Shown: piece after piece, positions 32,796 to 41,565 of the stretch | Numbering within the stretch: the first letter of the stretch is position 1 | Layout: each line of letters begins with the position of its first letter | Assembly: GCA_964406795.1 (NCBI GenBank) | Contig: CAYOTA010000012.1 | Span: 1-49,809, forward strand | Direction of reading: 5' to 3' | DNA from: JAGORM01 sp964406795 | GTDB taxonomy: Bacteria > Patescibacteriota > Microgenomatia > Levybacterales > GWA1-39-11 | Length of the DNA: 49,809 nucleotides | Notes under the pieces: model-generated | Seen by the model: the letters and a program-made list of their open reading frames with translations, nothing else | What the model was told of the DNA's origin: nothing | The model's database searches: none | Program-made: the position numbers and the translations under genes

Positions 32796-34184
32796 TTACT
32801 TATTTTTTTCGTTGTTTGCGTCGCTGTGTCGTTTTACATACTTGGATACGTGCTCCCAGAACTGCGCAACACCATCAGGCGAAATTTCATTATTATTATG
32901 CGGAGCAGCCTGCTCTGGCTTCTCGTGTTTAGTCATTTTATAGAAGATGTCATGTTCCAGACACCAAGATATAAACTCAGTTGCCTCATTGGGATTTTCA
33001 GGAAGCAAAATGCCTCTCCAATTTTTGCATGTACCCATAATGGCTTTATACATTGCTGAAGATTCATCTACGTCTTTTTGTTTTGAAATTTCCCATAACG
33101 CTGTCTGCTCACTTAGTGAAGGTATCAACTTATGTCTTTGCAAAAAGTCCAAATTGTCATACTCTTGCCTTCCCACCGGGGATGCAAAAAGCAATATAGA
33201 TCCACCACGCTGCTTTGTGTAATACAGTGCTTTGAAAGCCTGCTCTGAAGGTTTTGTTAACTCAAGAGACACAACCTCTCTCATGTATATATCTTCATAC
33301 ATATTTACCACTTCTTTATCATTTTTTGATAAATACAGTTTTACATATGCTTTGTATTTTTTGAGGTTTTCAACAAATCGCATTGTGTATGGTGCGTCTT
33401 TTACAACTACATGAAATAAAAATCTATTGTTCTTTCTTTTTAATAACTTTATCAAGCTTTCAACATTTTTTGTTCCTACTGCTGCACCTGACATGGGTAT
33501 TATCATTTGAATCTCGCGCTCTTTGGAAGGTGTTAATTGTCCTAATCTTTTTTCATATTCTTCAGAGTTTAATGACCTTCCCAAAAATGGGCTGATAGGA
33601 TACGGGGACACTACTAAATGAGGCCTGTATTCTTTTTTTCTTGTGTCATATTTTTCAAATACGTCCTTAGTTTTATCACTTGGTACAAAAATCATATCTG
33701 CATGGTGCACATACCATATAAGTTGCGGGCTATCATCTGTTACTTGTACTACCAGAATTATCTTTATTCCAAGCATTTGTTCTAGTTCTCGTTTAATAAA
33801 TGAAACCTGGTGTGCAATACCATAATGCGTTGCCACAATCACAATTGTTTCCACAGGGTCTATACGTAAATTAATGGTCTCAATTAGTTGTTTTTTGATA
33901 TTTTTGGCGGTTGAATGCAGATATCTTCTGTAAAATATGGTAAAAAATTTCTCTCTCCATGAATTTTGACTCCACACAAATAGATTTCTTAATAATGGGT
34001 GTACTGAAGTCAGCCTGTGAGCAAAAACAACAGATGTGTCAGAAGTGCCCAGAAGAATCGGGGTTACGTATTCAGGAAGACCATGATACAAAGCATCTGC
34101 TACGCGCAGGTGGCCAAACCCAGCGGGAGCATATGACAAATAAACCACTAGAGAGCGGTCTTTGAAAATTGTTGACTCAATCAT
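32796..34184 (-). CDS. GT-B glycosyltransferase-like protein
   Basis: A 462-residue protein. The N-terminus (VVYLSYAPAGFGHLRVADALYHGLP) resembles the G-G-G-H donor loop of the MurG/MGDG synthase (GT28-like) group, but with A-G-F-G-H. The middle contains a stretch like a second Rossmann domain (REIQMIIPMSGAAVGTKNVES; VVSLELTKPSEQAFKALYYTKQRGG), the latter with the Glu-x-Pro motif that often contacts the nucleotide sugar. It could transfer a sugar to a lipid, but the substrate is unknown. The C-terminal 40 residues are polar and low-complexity. It starts 5 bp after rnj. Confidence 0.6.
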   Translation of the reverse strand: MIESTIFKDRSLVVYLSYAPAGFGHLRVADALYHGLPEYVTPILLGTSDTSVVFAHRLTSVHPLLRNLFVWSQNSWREKFFTIFYRRYLHSTAKNIKKQLIETINLRIDPVETIVIVATHYGIAHQVSFIKRELEQMLGIKIILVVQVTDDSPQLIWYVHHADMIFVPSDKTKDVFEKYDTRKKEYRPHLVVSPYPISPFLGRSLNSEEYEKRLGQLTPSKEREIQMIIPMSGAAVGTKNVESLIKLLKRKNNRFLFHVVVKDAPYTMRFVENLKKYKAYVKLYLSKNDKEVVNMYEDIYMREVVSLELTKPSEQAFKALYYTKQRGGSILLFASPVGRQEYDNLDFLQRHKLIPSLSEQTALWEISKQKDVDESSAMYKAIMGTCKNWRGILLPENPNEATEFISWCLEHDIFYKMTKHEKPEQAAPHNNNEISPDGVAQFWEHVSKYVKRHSDANNEKNK

Positions 34185-34189
34185 GAAAA

Positions 34190-35848
34190 TTAAACTTCAA
34201 TAATTACAGGAACTACCAATGGGGAACGTCCTTCTCTATAGAGTATTTCTTCGGCGGCTTTTTCAATTGTTTTTTTGTAGTATCCGAGGGAAGTTACCGG
34301 ATCCTGCTTAGTTGAGAAGCGCTTTGCAAGAGTAGCACCTAGGTTTTTTTCAAATTCTTCTTTTTTCTCATGTATAAATCCTTTTGTTAAAATAAACGGA
34401 TCTGAGTCTAGCTGGCCATTTGCTGCTTGCAGCTCAACCATAACTATTAATACGCCTTCTTTGGCTATTCTTACGCGGTCAACCACTAAATAATTGTCTA
34501 TCTCTTCACGTGTTACTTGGTCCAAAAACACACTTGCCTGTGGAATTTTCTTTCCTAGCCTGACACCAGTCTTTGAAAAATGTAACTCTTGTCCAGATTC
34601 TAATAAAAATACTTTGTCTTCTGGATAACCCATGGACTTTACAATTTCTCTATACGTTACCATTTGCCGGTATGTTGCGCCAATTGGAACAACGTATTGA
34701 GGAAGGGTTAAGGATATGAGCAGTTTTAGATCATTTTCTGATCCATGTCCTGAAACATGGAATTCATCTGTAATGTCAGAATACACTACTTTAGCTCCCC
34801 TTCTCGTTATTTCATCTATAAGAGCGTAAATATTCTCCTCATTTCCCGGAATTGGATCAGCCGAGAAAATAACCGTGTCACCTTTTTGCAGTCTAATATC
34901 GCGGTCATCATTATTTGCAATTCTTGTCAAAGCTGAGGATTCTTGCGCCTGACTTCCTGCAACAAGCAGTAAAACCTCACTTGGTTTATATTTTCCTATT
35001 TCATGCGGTCTTATCTCATATTTTTTGGGGAATTTCATATAATTTAGTGTCCTTCCAACGTCTCTGGATTTAAGTAGTGAACGCCCCATAAAGCAAATCT
35101 TGCGCCCTGCCTTGATACCCTCTTCTATAGCCTGATTTAATCTGGAGATGTTTGATGAGTATGTGGTAACAATTATTTTTCCGGTAGTTTTTCTAAATTC
35201 TTCCTCAAACGAGCTGCTGATATGTGCTTCTGATCTAGAATGCCCATGACGCTCTGCTCCTAGACAGTCTGACATAAGACACAAAATTCCCTCAGACCCG
35301 GCTTTTGCAATTTTCTGGAGATCTGACCTGCTCCCATCCACTGGTGTGAAATCAAATTTAAAGTCTGATCCGTGGTAAAAATTGCCAACTGGGGTTTTGA
35401 TTACAATATTTGCTGTATCGAGTATTGAGTGAGTCATATGAACAAATGAAACCCCAAAATTTCCAAGTTTAATATCTTCCCCCGTAAAACTTGCAACCTG
35501 AACATCCGCTGCAAGTCCAAACTCTGAAAGTTTTTCATTTGAAAGTGCTGCTGTAAGCGTAGATCCATACACGGGAAATTTAGGAAGGTTTGGGAGAATA
35601 AATGGAAGTGCTCCTATGTGATCTTCATGGCCGTGGGACAACAACATTCCTACAATTTTTTTACCTTTAGCTACTTCATTTTTAAGATGGGTTACGTCAG
35701 GAATTAGAAGATCAACACCGGGCAAAGAGCTGTCTGCAAACCCAATACCGCAGTCAACGATTAAAATTTCGTTACCTAAAATGTAGGCGTACATGTTTTT
35801 TGTAACATCGCCTATCCCTCCAATTGAAATAAATGTTAGTTCATCCAT
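34190..35848 (-). CDS. rnj: Ribonuclease J
   Basis: Metallo-beta-lactamase nuclease with 5'-3' exonuclease and endonuclease activity in RNA decay. The 552-residue protein has the HxHxDH motif (SHGHEDHIGALP, His72-His77), further metal ligands (FVHMTHS, GSDFKFD), the beta-CASP domain (TYSSNISRLNQAI, GRSLLKSRDVG, SGHGSENDL) and a C-terminal domain. Length is typical. The ATG at 35848 follows the stop of the Lon-like gene by 2 nt; an ATG at 35857 overlapping that stop is possible. It partners functionally with PNPase elsewhere in the window. Confidence 0.95.
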   Translation of the reverse strand: MDELTFISIGGIGDVTKNMYAYILGNEILIVDCGIGFADSSLPGVDLLIPDVTHLKNEVAKGKKIVGMLLSHGHEDHIGALPFILPNLPKFPVYGSTLTAALSNEKLSEFGLAADVQVASFTGEDIKLGNFGVSFVHMTHSILDTANIVIKTPVGNFYHGSDFKFDFTPVDGSRSDLQKIAKAGSEGILCLMSDCLGAERHGHSRSEAHISSSFEEEFRKTTGKIIVTTYSSNISRLNQAIEEGIKAGRKICFMGRSLLKSRDVGRTLNYMKFPKKYEIRPHEIGKYKPSEVLLLVAGSQAQESSALTRIANNDDRDIRLQKGDTVIFSADPIPGNEENIYALIDEITRRGAKVVYSDITDEFHVSGHGSENDLKLLISLTLPQYVVPIGATYRQMVTYREIVKSMGYPEDKVFLLESGQELHFSKTGVRLGKKIPQASVFLDQVTREEIDNYLVVDRVRIAKEGVLIVMVELQAANGQLDSDPFILTKGFIHEKKEEFEKNLGATLAKRFSTKQDPVTSLGYYKKTIEKAAEEILYREGRSPLVVPVIIEV

Positions 35849-35850
35849 AG

Positions 35851-36942
35851 TTACCATTGAGGTACAAATTGACGCAAGTTTTGGGCATTAAGTGTTACAA
35901 CTTGTCCTCGAGGCAGTTTTCCGTCTAATTGATAGAGTGCTACTTTGCGTACAAAGTCCTGGACCGTGCGTTGTAAACTTCTAATTCCCGGATCATACCC
36001 TAACGGACGCACAATCTCAGCCCACATATCATCAGGAACTAGTATATCACCATTTTTGAATCCTGAATCAACCAAAATTTTTGGAAGCAAGTATGTTTTG
36101 GCAATAGTTATTTTCTCCCCGTCAGAATAAGACGGCATTTGAATGACCTCTAAACGGTCTAAAACGGCCGTTGAGATATCCTTTGTGTTGTTACTTGTAG
36201 CCACAAATAGCACGTTTTGAAGATTAATTGGATAGTCTACAAAATGGTCTACAAATGCTCTGTTTTGCTCAGGATCCAATAGCTCAACGAGCACTCCCAT
36301 AATATCCCCGCGCGCCTCAGTTGAAACACGATCTATTTCATCAAGCAAAATAACCGGATTGTTGGTTCCGGCTCGTCTCAACGCCTTCACAACCGCCCCT
36401 GGCTCAGCATCCGGCGAAAAACGAGATTCACCACGCAATACTGATGCCTTTCCCATGCCTCCAAACGGAATGCGCTCTACGCGTCTTCCCAGCGCTTCTG
36501 CAATAGAATAAGCAATGGTGGTTTTTCCGACCCCCGCAAGACCTACAAGTGAAATTATAGGAGCTCTGGAAAAATGATGAGACTCACCGTCTTGGGATGC
36601 TTTCATGATCATGACTGACAAGTACTGTAAAATCTGCTCTTTTACCTGGGTTAAGCCATAATGATGCTGATCTAAAACTTGTCTTGCGTGAGCTAAGTCC
36701 AATATGTCTTTCGTTTCCGTGTTCCAGGGAAGATTACAAATCCACTCAATGTAACGCCCAATGTGATCCAATTCCATAAAAAAGCTACTCTCGCGGGAAA
36801 TAAGCTTCAACCGCTCTATCATAAGCATGGCTTTTTCATGTAAATCCGGTGGGAGAGTTGCTTTTGCAACCATTTGCTCAAGTCTTGCTATCTGAGGAGA
36901 TACAATCGATGAACCTTGAGAATTAGGCAGTTGAGAATCCAT
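35851..36942 (-). CDS. Lon-type AAA+ ATPase without protease domain
   Basis: A 363-residue protein aligning with the middle of Lon: the helical segment before the motor (YIEWICNLPWNTETKDILDL, LDQHHYGLTQVKEQILQYL), Walker A (SLVGLAGVGKTTIAYSIAEA), the GESRFSPDAEPGAVV-type loop, Walker B (PVILLDEIDRV), sensor ATSNN and an arginine-finger region (VLDRLEVIQMPSYSDGEK). It stops after the AAA+ small domain. The Ser/Lys protease domain and the N-terminal substrate domain are absent. It may act as an unfoldase or chaperone. The gene is joined to rnj and has a leaderless-type promoter (TATACT, 6 nt before the ATG). Confidence 0.88.
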   Translation of the reverse strand: MDSQLPNSQGSSIVSPQIARLEQMVAKATLPPDLHEKAMLMIERLKLISRESSFFMELDHIGRYIEWICNLPWNTETKDILDLAHARQVLDQHHYGLTQVKEQILQYLSVMIMKASQDGESHHFSRAPIISLVGLAGVGKTTIAYSIAEALGRRVERIPFGGMGKASVLRGESRFSPDAEPGAVVKALRRAGTNNPVILLDEIDRVSTEARGDIMGVLVELLDPEQNRAFVDHFVDYPINLQNVLFVATSNNTKDISTAVLDRLEVIQMPSYSDGEKITIAKTYLLPKILVDSGFKNGDILVPDDMWAEIVRPLGYDPGIRSLQRTVQDFVRKVALYQLDGKLPRGQVVTLNAQNLRQFVPQW

Positions 36943-36948
36943 GTATCC

Positions 36949-36954
36949 AGTATA
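36949..36954 (-). promoter_or_regulatory. -10 box of the Lon-like/rnj operon
   Basis: TATACT on the minus strand, ending 6 nt before the ATG at 36942. No good -35 is seen. Confidence 0.5.
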
Positions 36955-36984
36955 GCTTTTCTGCAGATTTTTTACTAGAAAGAC

Positions 36985-37305
36985 TTACTTTCTGAAAGAA
37001 GAGGCAAGAAAACTTATTAGAAGATATAAAAGGAGGAGCTGCCACATGAGAATGGACAAGAGAGTTGCTGAAAGAAACAAACCAATTAATTCCCGATCAC
37101 GACCATATACGGCAATCAATAATGACCCTATTTTTCCGGCAATAAGTAAAATCGCCACACCAATGAGTGGACTAAAAATAACGGGAAGTAAAACCGGATG
37201 GGCAACCGTTTCCTTAACTGATTTGTATGGTGAGAACGTTAGACCCAATAGAGTCTTTGTCCAGACATATGCGCAATAAACAAAAAAAGTACTTTTGTGT
37301 GTCAT
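36985..37305 (-). CDS. Small membrane protein, third gene of the sigma operon
   Basis: A 106-residue protein (MTHKSTFFVYCAYVWTKTLL...) with about three hydrophobic segments, ending in a basic tail (SFLASSFRK). I do not recognise the family; it resembles Yip1-type membrane proteins in size and layout only. The ATG at 37305 has a good ribosome binding site, AGGTGA, 5 nt upstream, which overlaps the stop of the preceding gene; the in-frame GTG at 37314 would lack one. Operon position implies a link to the ECF sigma factor. Confidence 0.65.
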   Translation of the reverse strand: MTHKSTFFVYCAYVWTKTLLGLTFSPYKSVKETVAHPVLLPVIFSPLIGVAILLIAGKIGSLLIAVYGRDRELIGLFLSATLLSILMWQLLLLYLLISFLASSFRK

Positions 37306-37314
37306 ATCAATCAC

Positions 37315-37542
37315 CTAAATCCATCTAAATAATGCAAGTATCATATTTGTGTAACTTGGTCCAATAATAAAACGGAATAAAATGGTTAGAACAATTGCGA
37401 GCGGAATTAAAAGGCGCCACGGATGAAATGATAGCCACCTAACTATGAACCCGAAGAACGAAGGAAATGGAACAGTGCTTACTAACTGTTCCTGCTGCTT
37501 TGCTCGGTTCTGCAATTCTTCAATAAATTTACGCTCGTTCAT
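37315..37542 (-). CDS. Single-span membrane protein, possible anti-sigma factor
   Basis: A 75-residue protein with a polar, charged N-terminus (MNERKFIEELQNRAKQQEQL), which should be cytoplasmic, and one or two hydrophobic helices (residues 28-63). It overlaps the end of the sigma-factor gene by 14 bp. A short membrane protein translationally coupled to an ECF sigma factor is often its anti-sigma factor. This one lacks the zinc-binding H-x3-C-x2-C motif, so the assignment rests on context. Confidence 0.6.
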   Translation of the reverse strand: MNERKFIEELQNRAKQQEQLVSTVPFPSFFGFIVRWLSFHPWRLLIPLAIVLTILFRFIIGPSYTNMILALFRWI

Positions 37543-38059
37543 AAGCTACAATAAAACTCTGCCGCGCGCGGTATAAAAGTGACTCGGCGGCCTTCGGGGT
37601 CAAATTAAACAATGGCGCAATTTCAGATATTGGCCTCTGTTCTTCATAAAAAAGAACCAAAATTCTTCTATATTTACTAGAAATGTGATGCAGGGTTTTT
37701 TCAATTTTTTCCTTTATAGCATTCTTTTCTGCCTGAAATTCGGGCTCATGAATTTCTGACGCTAAAATTTCCAAAAATGGTACCTGGGATAAAAGCACAG
37801 TTTTTAGTTTTTTCTTCCTGTAGTAGTCGACAGATTTATTATGTGCAATTTTGTAAAGCCAGGCACGAACATTTGTATCTTTATTGAGCGTAGGTAATGC
37901 ATCAATCGCATCTAAAAATACGTCACTTACCATCTCTTCTGCTAAGTCTTTTGGAACTCTGTTTTGAAGATAAAAAAGAATTTCGCGCGCGTACAAATGA
38001 TAAAATTCAGCAACGGCAGCTTTATCTCCGTGAAGTAAACGCTGTATTAAATTAGCCAT
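37529..38059 (-). CDS. ECF-family RNA polymerase sigma factor
   Basis: A 176-residue sigma-70-like factor that redirects RNA polymerase to a stress regulon. Region 2 (FYHLYAREILFYLQNRVPKD, LAEEMVSDVFLDAIDAL, VRAWLYKIAHNKSVDYYRKK) and region 4 (ISSKYRRILVLFYEEQRPIS, FNLTPKAAESLLYRARQSF) are both intact, with a short linker. The ATG at 38059 is fixed by a perfect TATAAT ending 6 nt before it; a longer frame from 38107 would cover the promoter. It is divergent from the mevalonate operon, whose promoter lies 40-70 bp away. Confidence 0.93.
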   Translation of the reverse strand: MANLIQRLLHGDKAAVAEFYHLYAREILFYLQNRVPKDLAEEMVSDVFLDAIDALPTLNKDTNVRAWLYKIAHNKSVDYYRKKKLKTVLLSQVPFLEILASEIHEPEFQAEKNAIKEKIEKTLHHISSKYRRILVLFYEEQRPISEIAPLFNLTPKAAESLLYRARQSFIVAYERA

Positions 38060-38065
38060 AAACGT

Positions 38066-38071
38066 ATTATA
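38066..38071 (-). promoter_or_regulatory. -10 box of the sigma-factor gene
   Basis: TATAAT on the minus strand, 6 nt before the ATG at 38059. The -35 region is unremarkable, which might mean use of another sigma factor or of an activator. Confidence 0.6.
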
Positions 38072-38100
38072 CAAGGAAAACCCTCCAAAAACGAATGATT

Positions 38101-38128
38101 TTGGCAAAATTTACGACTCATATATACT
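38101..38128 (+). promoter_or_regulatory. Likely promoter of the mevalonate operon
   Basis: TTGGCA (38101-38106), 16 nt, TATACT (38123-38128). Transcription would start near 38135, just before repeat copy 2, leaving a leader of about 115 nt in front of the HMG-CoA reductase gene. Confidence 0.5.
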
Positions 38129-38146
38129 AAGGAAGTTAGCTTGTAT

Positions 38147-38238
38147 GTCATTCTGACACTGAGTACTCGAAGGGGAAGAATCTAGTCCATGGATGAGATC
38201 CTTCACTTCGCACTAAATAATGTTACGTTCAGGATGAC
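38147..38238. repeat. Dispersed inverted repeat, copy 2
   Basis: Starts GTCATTCTGA and ends TCAGGATGAC, with an inner inverted pair GAAGAATCT/AGATCCTTC. It lies between the probable promoter and the first gene of the mevalonate operon, so it would be a large hairpin in the 5' untranslated region. Confidence 0.75.
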
Positions 38239-38250
38239 ATTATTATTTTT

Positions 38251-39393
38251 ATGAATCTAAGAACTTATAAATCAGTCACAGAAAGACGTGCTGCTATCGA
38301 AGATAATCTCAAAGTACAATTGCCTCATATTGGAAATTTTTCACTCAGTGAAGATGTTGCATCAACTAAAAACTGCGAAAATATGATAGGTGCAATTCAG
38401 GTACCCGTTGGAGTTGCAGGACCACTTTTAATTAAAGTAGAAGGAGGGGAAATTGAATCCTATATTCCATTGGCAACTACCGAAGGGGCACTGATTGCGT
38501 CAGTTAATAGAGGCTCAAAAGCAATTTTGGAGAGTGGTGGCGCAAACGTTTTAGTTGAAAAAATTGGGGTTACACGATCACCTGTTTTCAAGACAAAAAA
38601 TCTGGCACATTCAAAAGAATTTACCGAATGGGTAAAAAATCACTTTACAGATCTTAAGGAAAAAACGGAAAGCACGTCTTCACATCTCCACTTGCTTGAA
38701 GTGAGGCCGTGGATTCAGGGAAGAAATGTGTTTTTGCGTTTCCGATTTGATACTGAGGATGCAATGGGAATGAATATGGCAACAATAGCTGTTTCAAGTA
38801 TAGTGTCCTATATAGAGCAGGAAACGAACTCTACATGCGTCGCACTTTCCGGAAACATGTGCGTTGACAAAAAGCCAAATTATCTAAATTTTATTGAAGG
38901 CCGAGGCTATAAAGTTCAGGCAGAGGTACAAATACCAGCGAGTGTTTTAAAAGACATTCTCAAAACTGATGCCACTTCCATTCTTGAAGTGTATAATCGT
39001 AAGATAGTTGCAGGGTCACAACTTTCCGGAAGTATTGGCGCAAATGCCCATTTTTCAAATATCTTGGCAGCGCTATTTTTGGCTACCGGCCAAGATATTG
39101 CGCATGTTGCAGAAAGCTCTATGGGAATTACCACCGTGGAAAAGGATGAGCAAGACTTGTATATTTCAGTACTACTCCCAGACCTTCTGGTTGGTACAGT
39201 AGGCGGAGGAACACAACTAGAAACACAAAAGGAATCAATCAGTATTATGAATTTAGGAAATAAAAAAACACAAAATTTTGCAGCACTAATTGCAGGCACA
39301 GTACTTGCTGGTGAACTATCCCTCATTGCCTCTTTGGCTGCCAACTCACTTGCATGTGCACATGAAACTCTTGGAAGGGGAAAAACTACATGA
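38251..39393 (+). CDS. hmgA: HMG-CoA reductase, class I
   Basis: Reduces HMG-CoA to mevalonate with NADPH, the committed step. The 380-residue soluble enzyme has the class I signatures ENMIGAIQVPVGVAGPL, PLATTEGALIASVNRG (catalytic Glu), DAMGMNMATIAVS (cofactor-binding region with the catalytic Asp further on), SSMGITTVEKDEQDLYISV, GTVGGGTQLETQ and the catalytic His in CAHETLGRG. There is no membrane domain, as in archaeal and bacterial class I enzymes. The gene opens the operon, and its stop overlaps the next start (ATGA). Confidence 0.96.
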   Translation: MNLRTYKSVTERRAAIEDNLKVQLPHIGNFSLSEDVASTKNCENMIGAIQVPVGVAGPLLIKVEGGEIESYIPLATTEGALIASVNRGSKAILESGGANVLVEKIGVTRSPVFKTKNLAHSKEFTEWVKNHFTDLKEKTESTSSHLHLLEVRPWIQGRNVFLRFRFDTEDAMGMNMATIAVSSIVSYIEQETNSTCVALSGNMCVDKKPNYLNFIEGRGYKVQAEVQIPASVLKDILKTDATSILEVYNRKIVAGSQLSGSIGANAHFSNILAALFLATGQDIAHVAESSMGITTVEKDEQDLYISVLLPDLLVGTVGGGTQLETQKESISIMNLGNKKTQNFAALIAGTVLAGELSLIASLAANSLACAHETLGRGKTT

Positions 39394-40424
39394 GTGGAAT
39401 TGTAGGATACGGAACATATATACCTAAATACAGAGTTAAAACTGCTGATATTGCTGCTGTTTGGAAAAAAGATGCAAGTGAAATAACAAACGCTCTTAAA
39501 ATTACTGAAAAGTCAGTCCCCGCACTAGATGAGGACTCAGTTACACTCGCGATTGAAGCATCACTTCGTGCTATTAAAACAGCCCAAATTACTCCATCTA
39601 GCATAGAAAGCGTTTACTTTGGGTCTGAAAGTCACCCATACACCGTTAACCCTTCATCTACAATAGTTGCAGAGTATCTGGGAGTTGGAAATAACTATTT
39701 TGCAGCAGATCTGGAATTTGCCTGCAAGGCAGCAACTGCTGGAATGCAGGCAACAACTGCTATGCTTGATTCAGACAAAATAAAGTATGGATTAGTTTTA
39801 GGAAGTGATACGGCGCAAGGAAAACCTCATGACATTTTGGAGTATACCGCGGCAGCCGCATCAACTGCATATATATTAGGATCAAATCCGAGTGAAGTTA
39901 TTGCCAATATAGTTGAAATGTCATCATTTACCTCAGATACACCTGATTTTTGGAGACGTGAAGGAGCGAAGTATCCATCTCACTTTGGAAGATTTACCGG
40001 AGAACCTGCATACTTTAATCATGTGATTTCTGAGGGTAAAAAATTATTTGAGAAAACAAAAGCTTCCCCAGCCGAATTTGATTACTGTGTATTTCATATG
40101 CCCAATGGAAAATTTCCAAGAATAGCTGCTAAAAAGTTAGGATTTACGGATGCACAGTTAGCACCTTCTTTAACGGTTGATAAAATAGGAAACCCCTACT
40201 CCGCGTCTGCACTTTTGGGACTTGCGGCAGTTCTGGATATAGCAAAACCAAATCAAAAAATATTTTTTGTGTCATATGGGTCCGGTGCCGGATCTGATGG
40301 ATTTATTTTTAAAACTACAAATAACATTTCTAAAAAACATCAAGCAATTCCTGTCTCAAAACAGATGGAAAACAAATCATACATATCTTACGCAGAATAT
40401 TTAAAACAAACACATCTTATTTAA
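39390..40424 (+). CDS. HMG-CoA synthase, archaeal type
   Basis: Condenses acetoacetyl-CoA with acetyl-CoA to HMG-CoA. The 344-residue thiolase-fold protein begins MSGIVGYGTYIPKYRVK, with catalytic Cys112 in DLEFACKAATAGMQ, the catalytic His in YCVFHMPNGKFPR and the Asn-containing KIGNPYSASALLGLAAVLD. Length and sequence match archaeal enzymes (about 345-350) rather than bacterial MvaS (about 390). In archaea this enzyme forms a complex with the thiolase and a DUF35 protein. Both are encoded next. Start fixed by 4-bp overlap. Confidence 0.94.
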   Translation: MSGIVGYGTYIPKYRVKTADIAAVWKKDASEITNALKITEKSVPALDEDSVTLAIEASLRAIKTAQITPSSIESVYFGSESHPYTVNPSSTIVAEYLGVGNNYFAADLEFACKAATAGMQATTAMLDSDKIKYGLVLGSDTAQGKPHDILEYTAAAASTAYILGSNPSEVIANIVEMSSFTSDTPDFWRREGAKYPSHFGRFTGEPAYFNHVISEGKKLFEKTKASPAEFDYCVFHMPNGKFPRIAAKKLGFTDAQLAPSLTVDKIGNPYSASALLGLAAVLDIAKPNQKIFFVSYGSGAGSDGFIFKTTNNISKKHQAIPVSKQMENKSYISYAEYLKQTHLI

Positions 40425-40425
40425 T

Positions 40426-41565
40426 ATGAAAATTAGTATTTTAGGAGGAGCTACTACAAAATTTGGAGAGTTATGGGAAGTATCCCCTAGAGCGCTTGCA
40501 CGTGAAGTAATTACCAATGCGCTTTTAGATGCGTCTAAAAACGCTTCCGATATTGATGCAATTTTTGTAGGAAATATGTTAGCGGGTATTTTAGGGTATC
40601 AAGCAAATGTAGGATCATTTTTTGGTGAAGAGTTAGGACGTTTTGTACCGGCGTTTCATATAGAAGGAGCGTGTGCTTCTGGTGGACTTGCACTACATAA
40701 TGCAATCAATAGTATTACATCAGGAAAATATAAAACAGTGCTTGTTTTGGGAGTTGAGAAAATGACAGATGTCTCACAAGACGACGTAATGGCCGGCCTT
40801 ATGGCAGCCGGTTCAGACGAAGAAAGACAAGCAGGTGCAACTTTTCCGGGCATCTATGCATTAATGGCTCAATCATACTTGCAACGATATAATGTGACGG
40901 AAGAACAACTTGCAGGAGTTGCCGTCAAAAATCATTATCATGGGTCACTGAACAAAAAAGCCCAATTTAAAAACCCAGTTACTATAGCTGATGTTGTTAA
41001 TAGTACAAAGATTGCAGATCCTCTAAAATTACTTGACTGCTCTCCGGTATCCGATGGGGCCGCAGCAATTATTATCACAGGAGACACCAGGGTAAAAAAT
41101 AAAGTTGTAATTACTGCAAGCGAAATAGGAACAGACACACTGGCACTTCTGGACAGAAAGACATTCACATCTCTAAATGCTGTCAAAACATCTTCTAAAA
41201 ATGCCTATCTACAGGCTGGAATAACACCGCAAGACATAGATGTTGCCGAGATACATGATTGTTTTTCAATTGCTGAGGTAATTGCTATGGAGGATTTAGG
41301 ATTTTCCAAAGAAGGTGAGGGTGCCATAGACATCTATAAAGGAAAATACACATTAGGTACAAAGGGAATCGTAACAAATCCTTCAGGAGGACTAAAAGCG
41401 TGCGGGCATCCAGTAGGAGCTACAGGAATTAAGCAAATAGTTGAAATAACAGAACAATTAAAAGGTACAGCTGACACCCGTCAAGTAAAGAGAGCCAAAA
41501 TTGGGTTAACTCACAATGTAGGAGGAAGCGGAACGGTTGCGGCCATTCACATTTTACAAATATGA
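40426..41565 (+). CDS. Acetyl-CoA C-acetyltransferase, archaeal type
   Basis: Thiolase that makes acetoacetyl-CoA for the HMG-CoA synthase. The 379-residue protein has the nucleophile Cys83 in HIEGACASGGLAL, the HDCFSIAE motif with the catalytic His, and the C-terminal GGLKACGHPVGATG and VGGSGTVAAIHIL boxes. It belongs to the archaeal/SCP2-like thiolase group, which works with DUF35 proteins. It starts 1 bp after the synthase gene. The stop codon lies within the left copy of a 13-bp duplication made by an insertion. Confidence 0.93.
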   Translation: MKISILGGATTKFGELWEVSPRALAREVITNALLDASKNASDIDAIFVGNMLAGILGYQANVGSFFGEELGRFVPAFHIEGACASGGLALHNAINSITSGKYKTVLVLGVEKMTDVSQDDVMAGLMAAGSDEERQAGATFPGIYALMAQSYLQRYNVTEEQLAGVAVKNHYHGSLNKKAQFKNPVTIADVVNSTKIADPLKLLDCSPVSDGAAAIIITGDTRVKNKVVITASEIGTDTLALLDRKTFTSLNAVKTSSKNAYLQAGITPQDIDVAEIHDCFSIAEVIAMEDLGFSKEGEGAIDIYKGKYTLGTKGIVTNPSGGLKACGHPVGATGIKQIVEITEQLKGTADTRQVKRAKIGLTHNVGGSGTVAAIHILQI

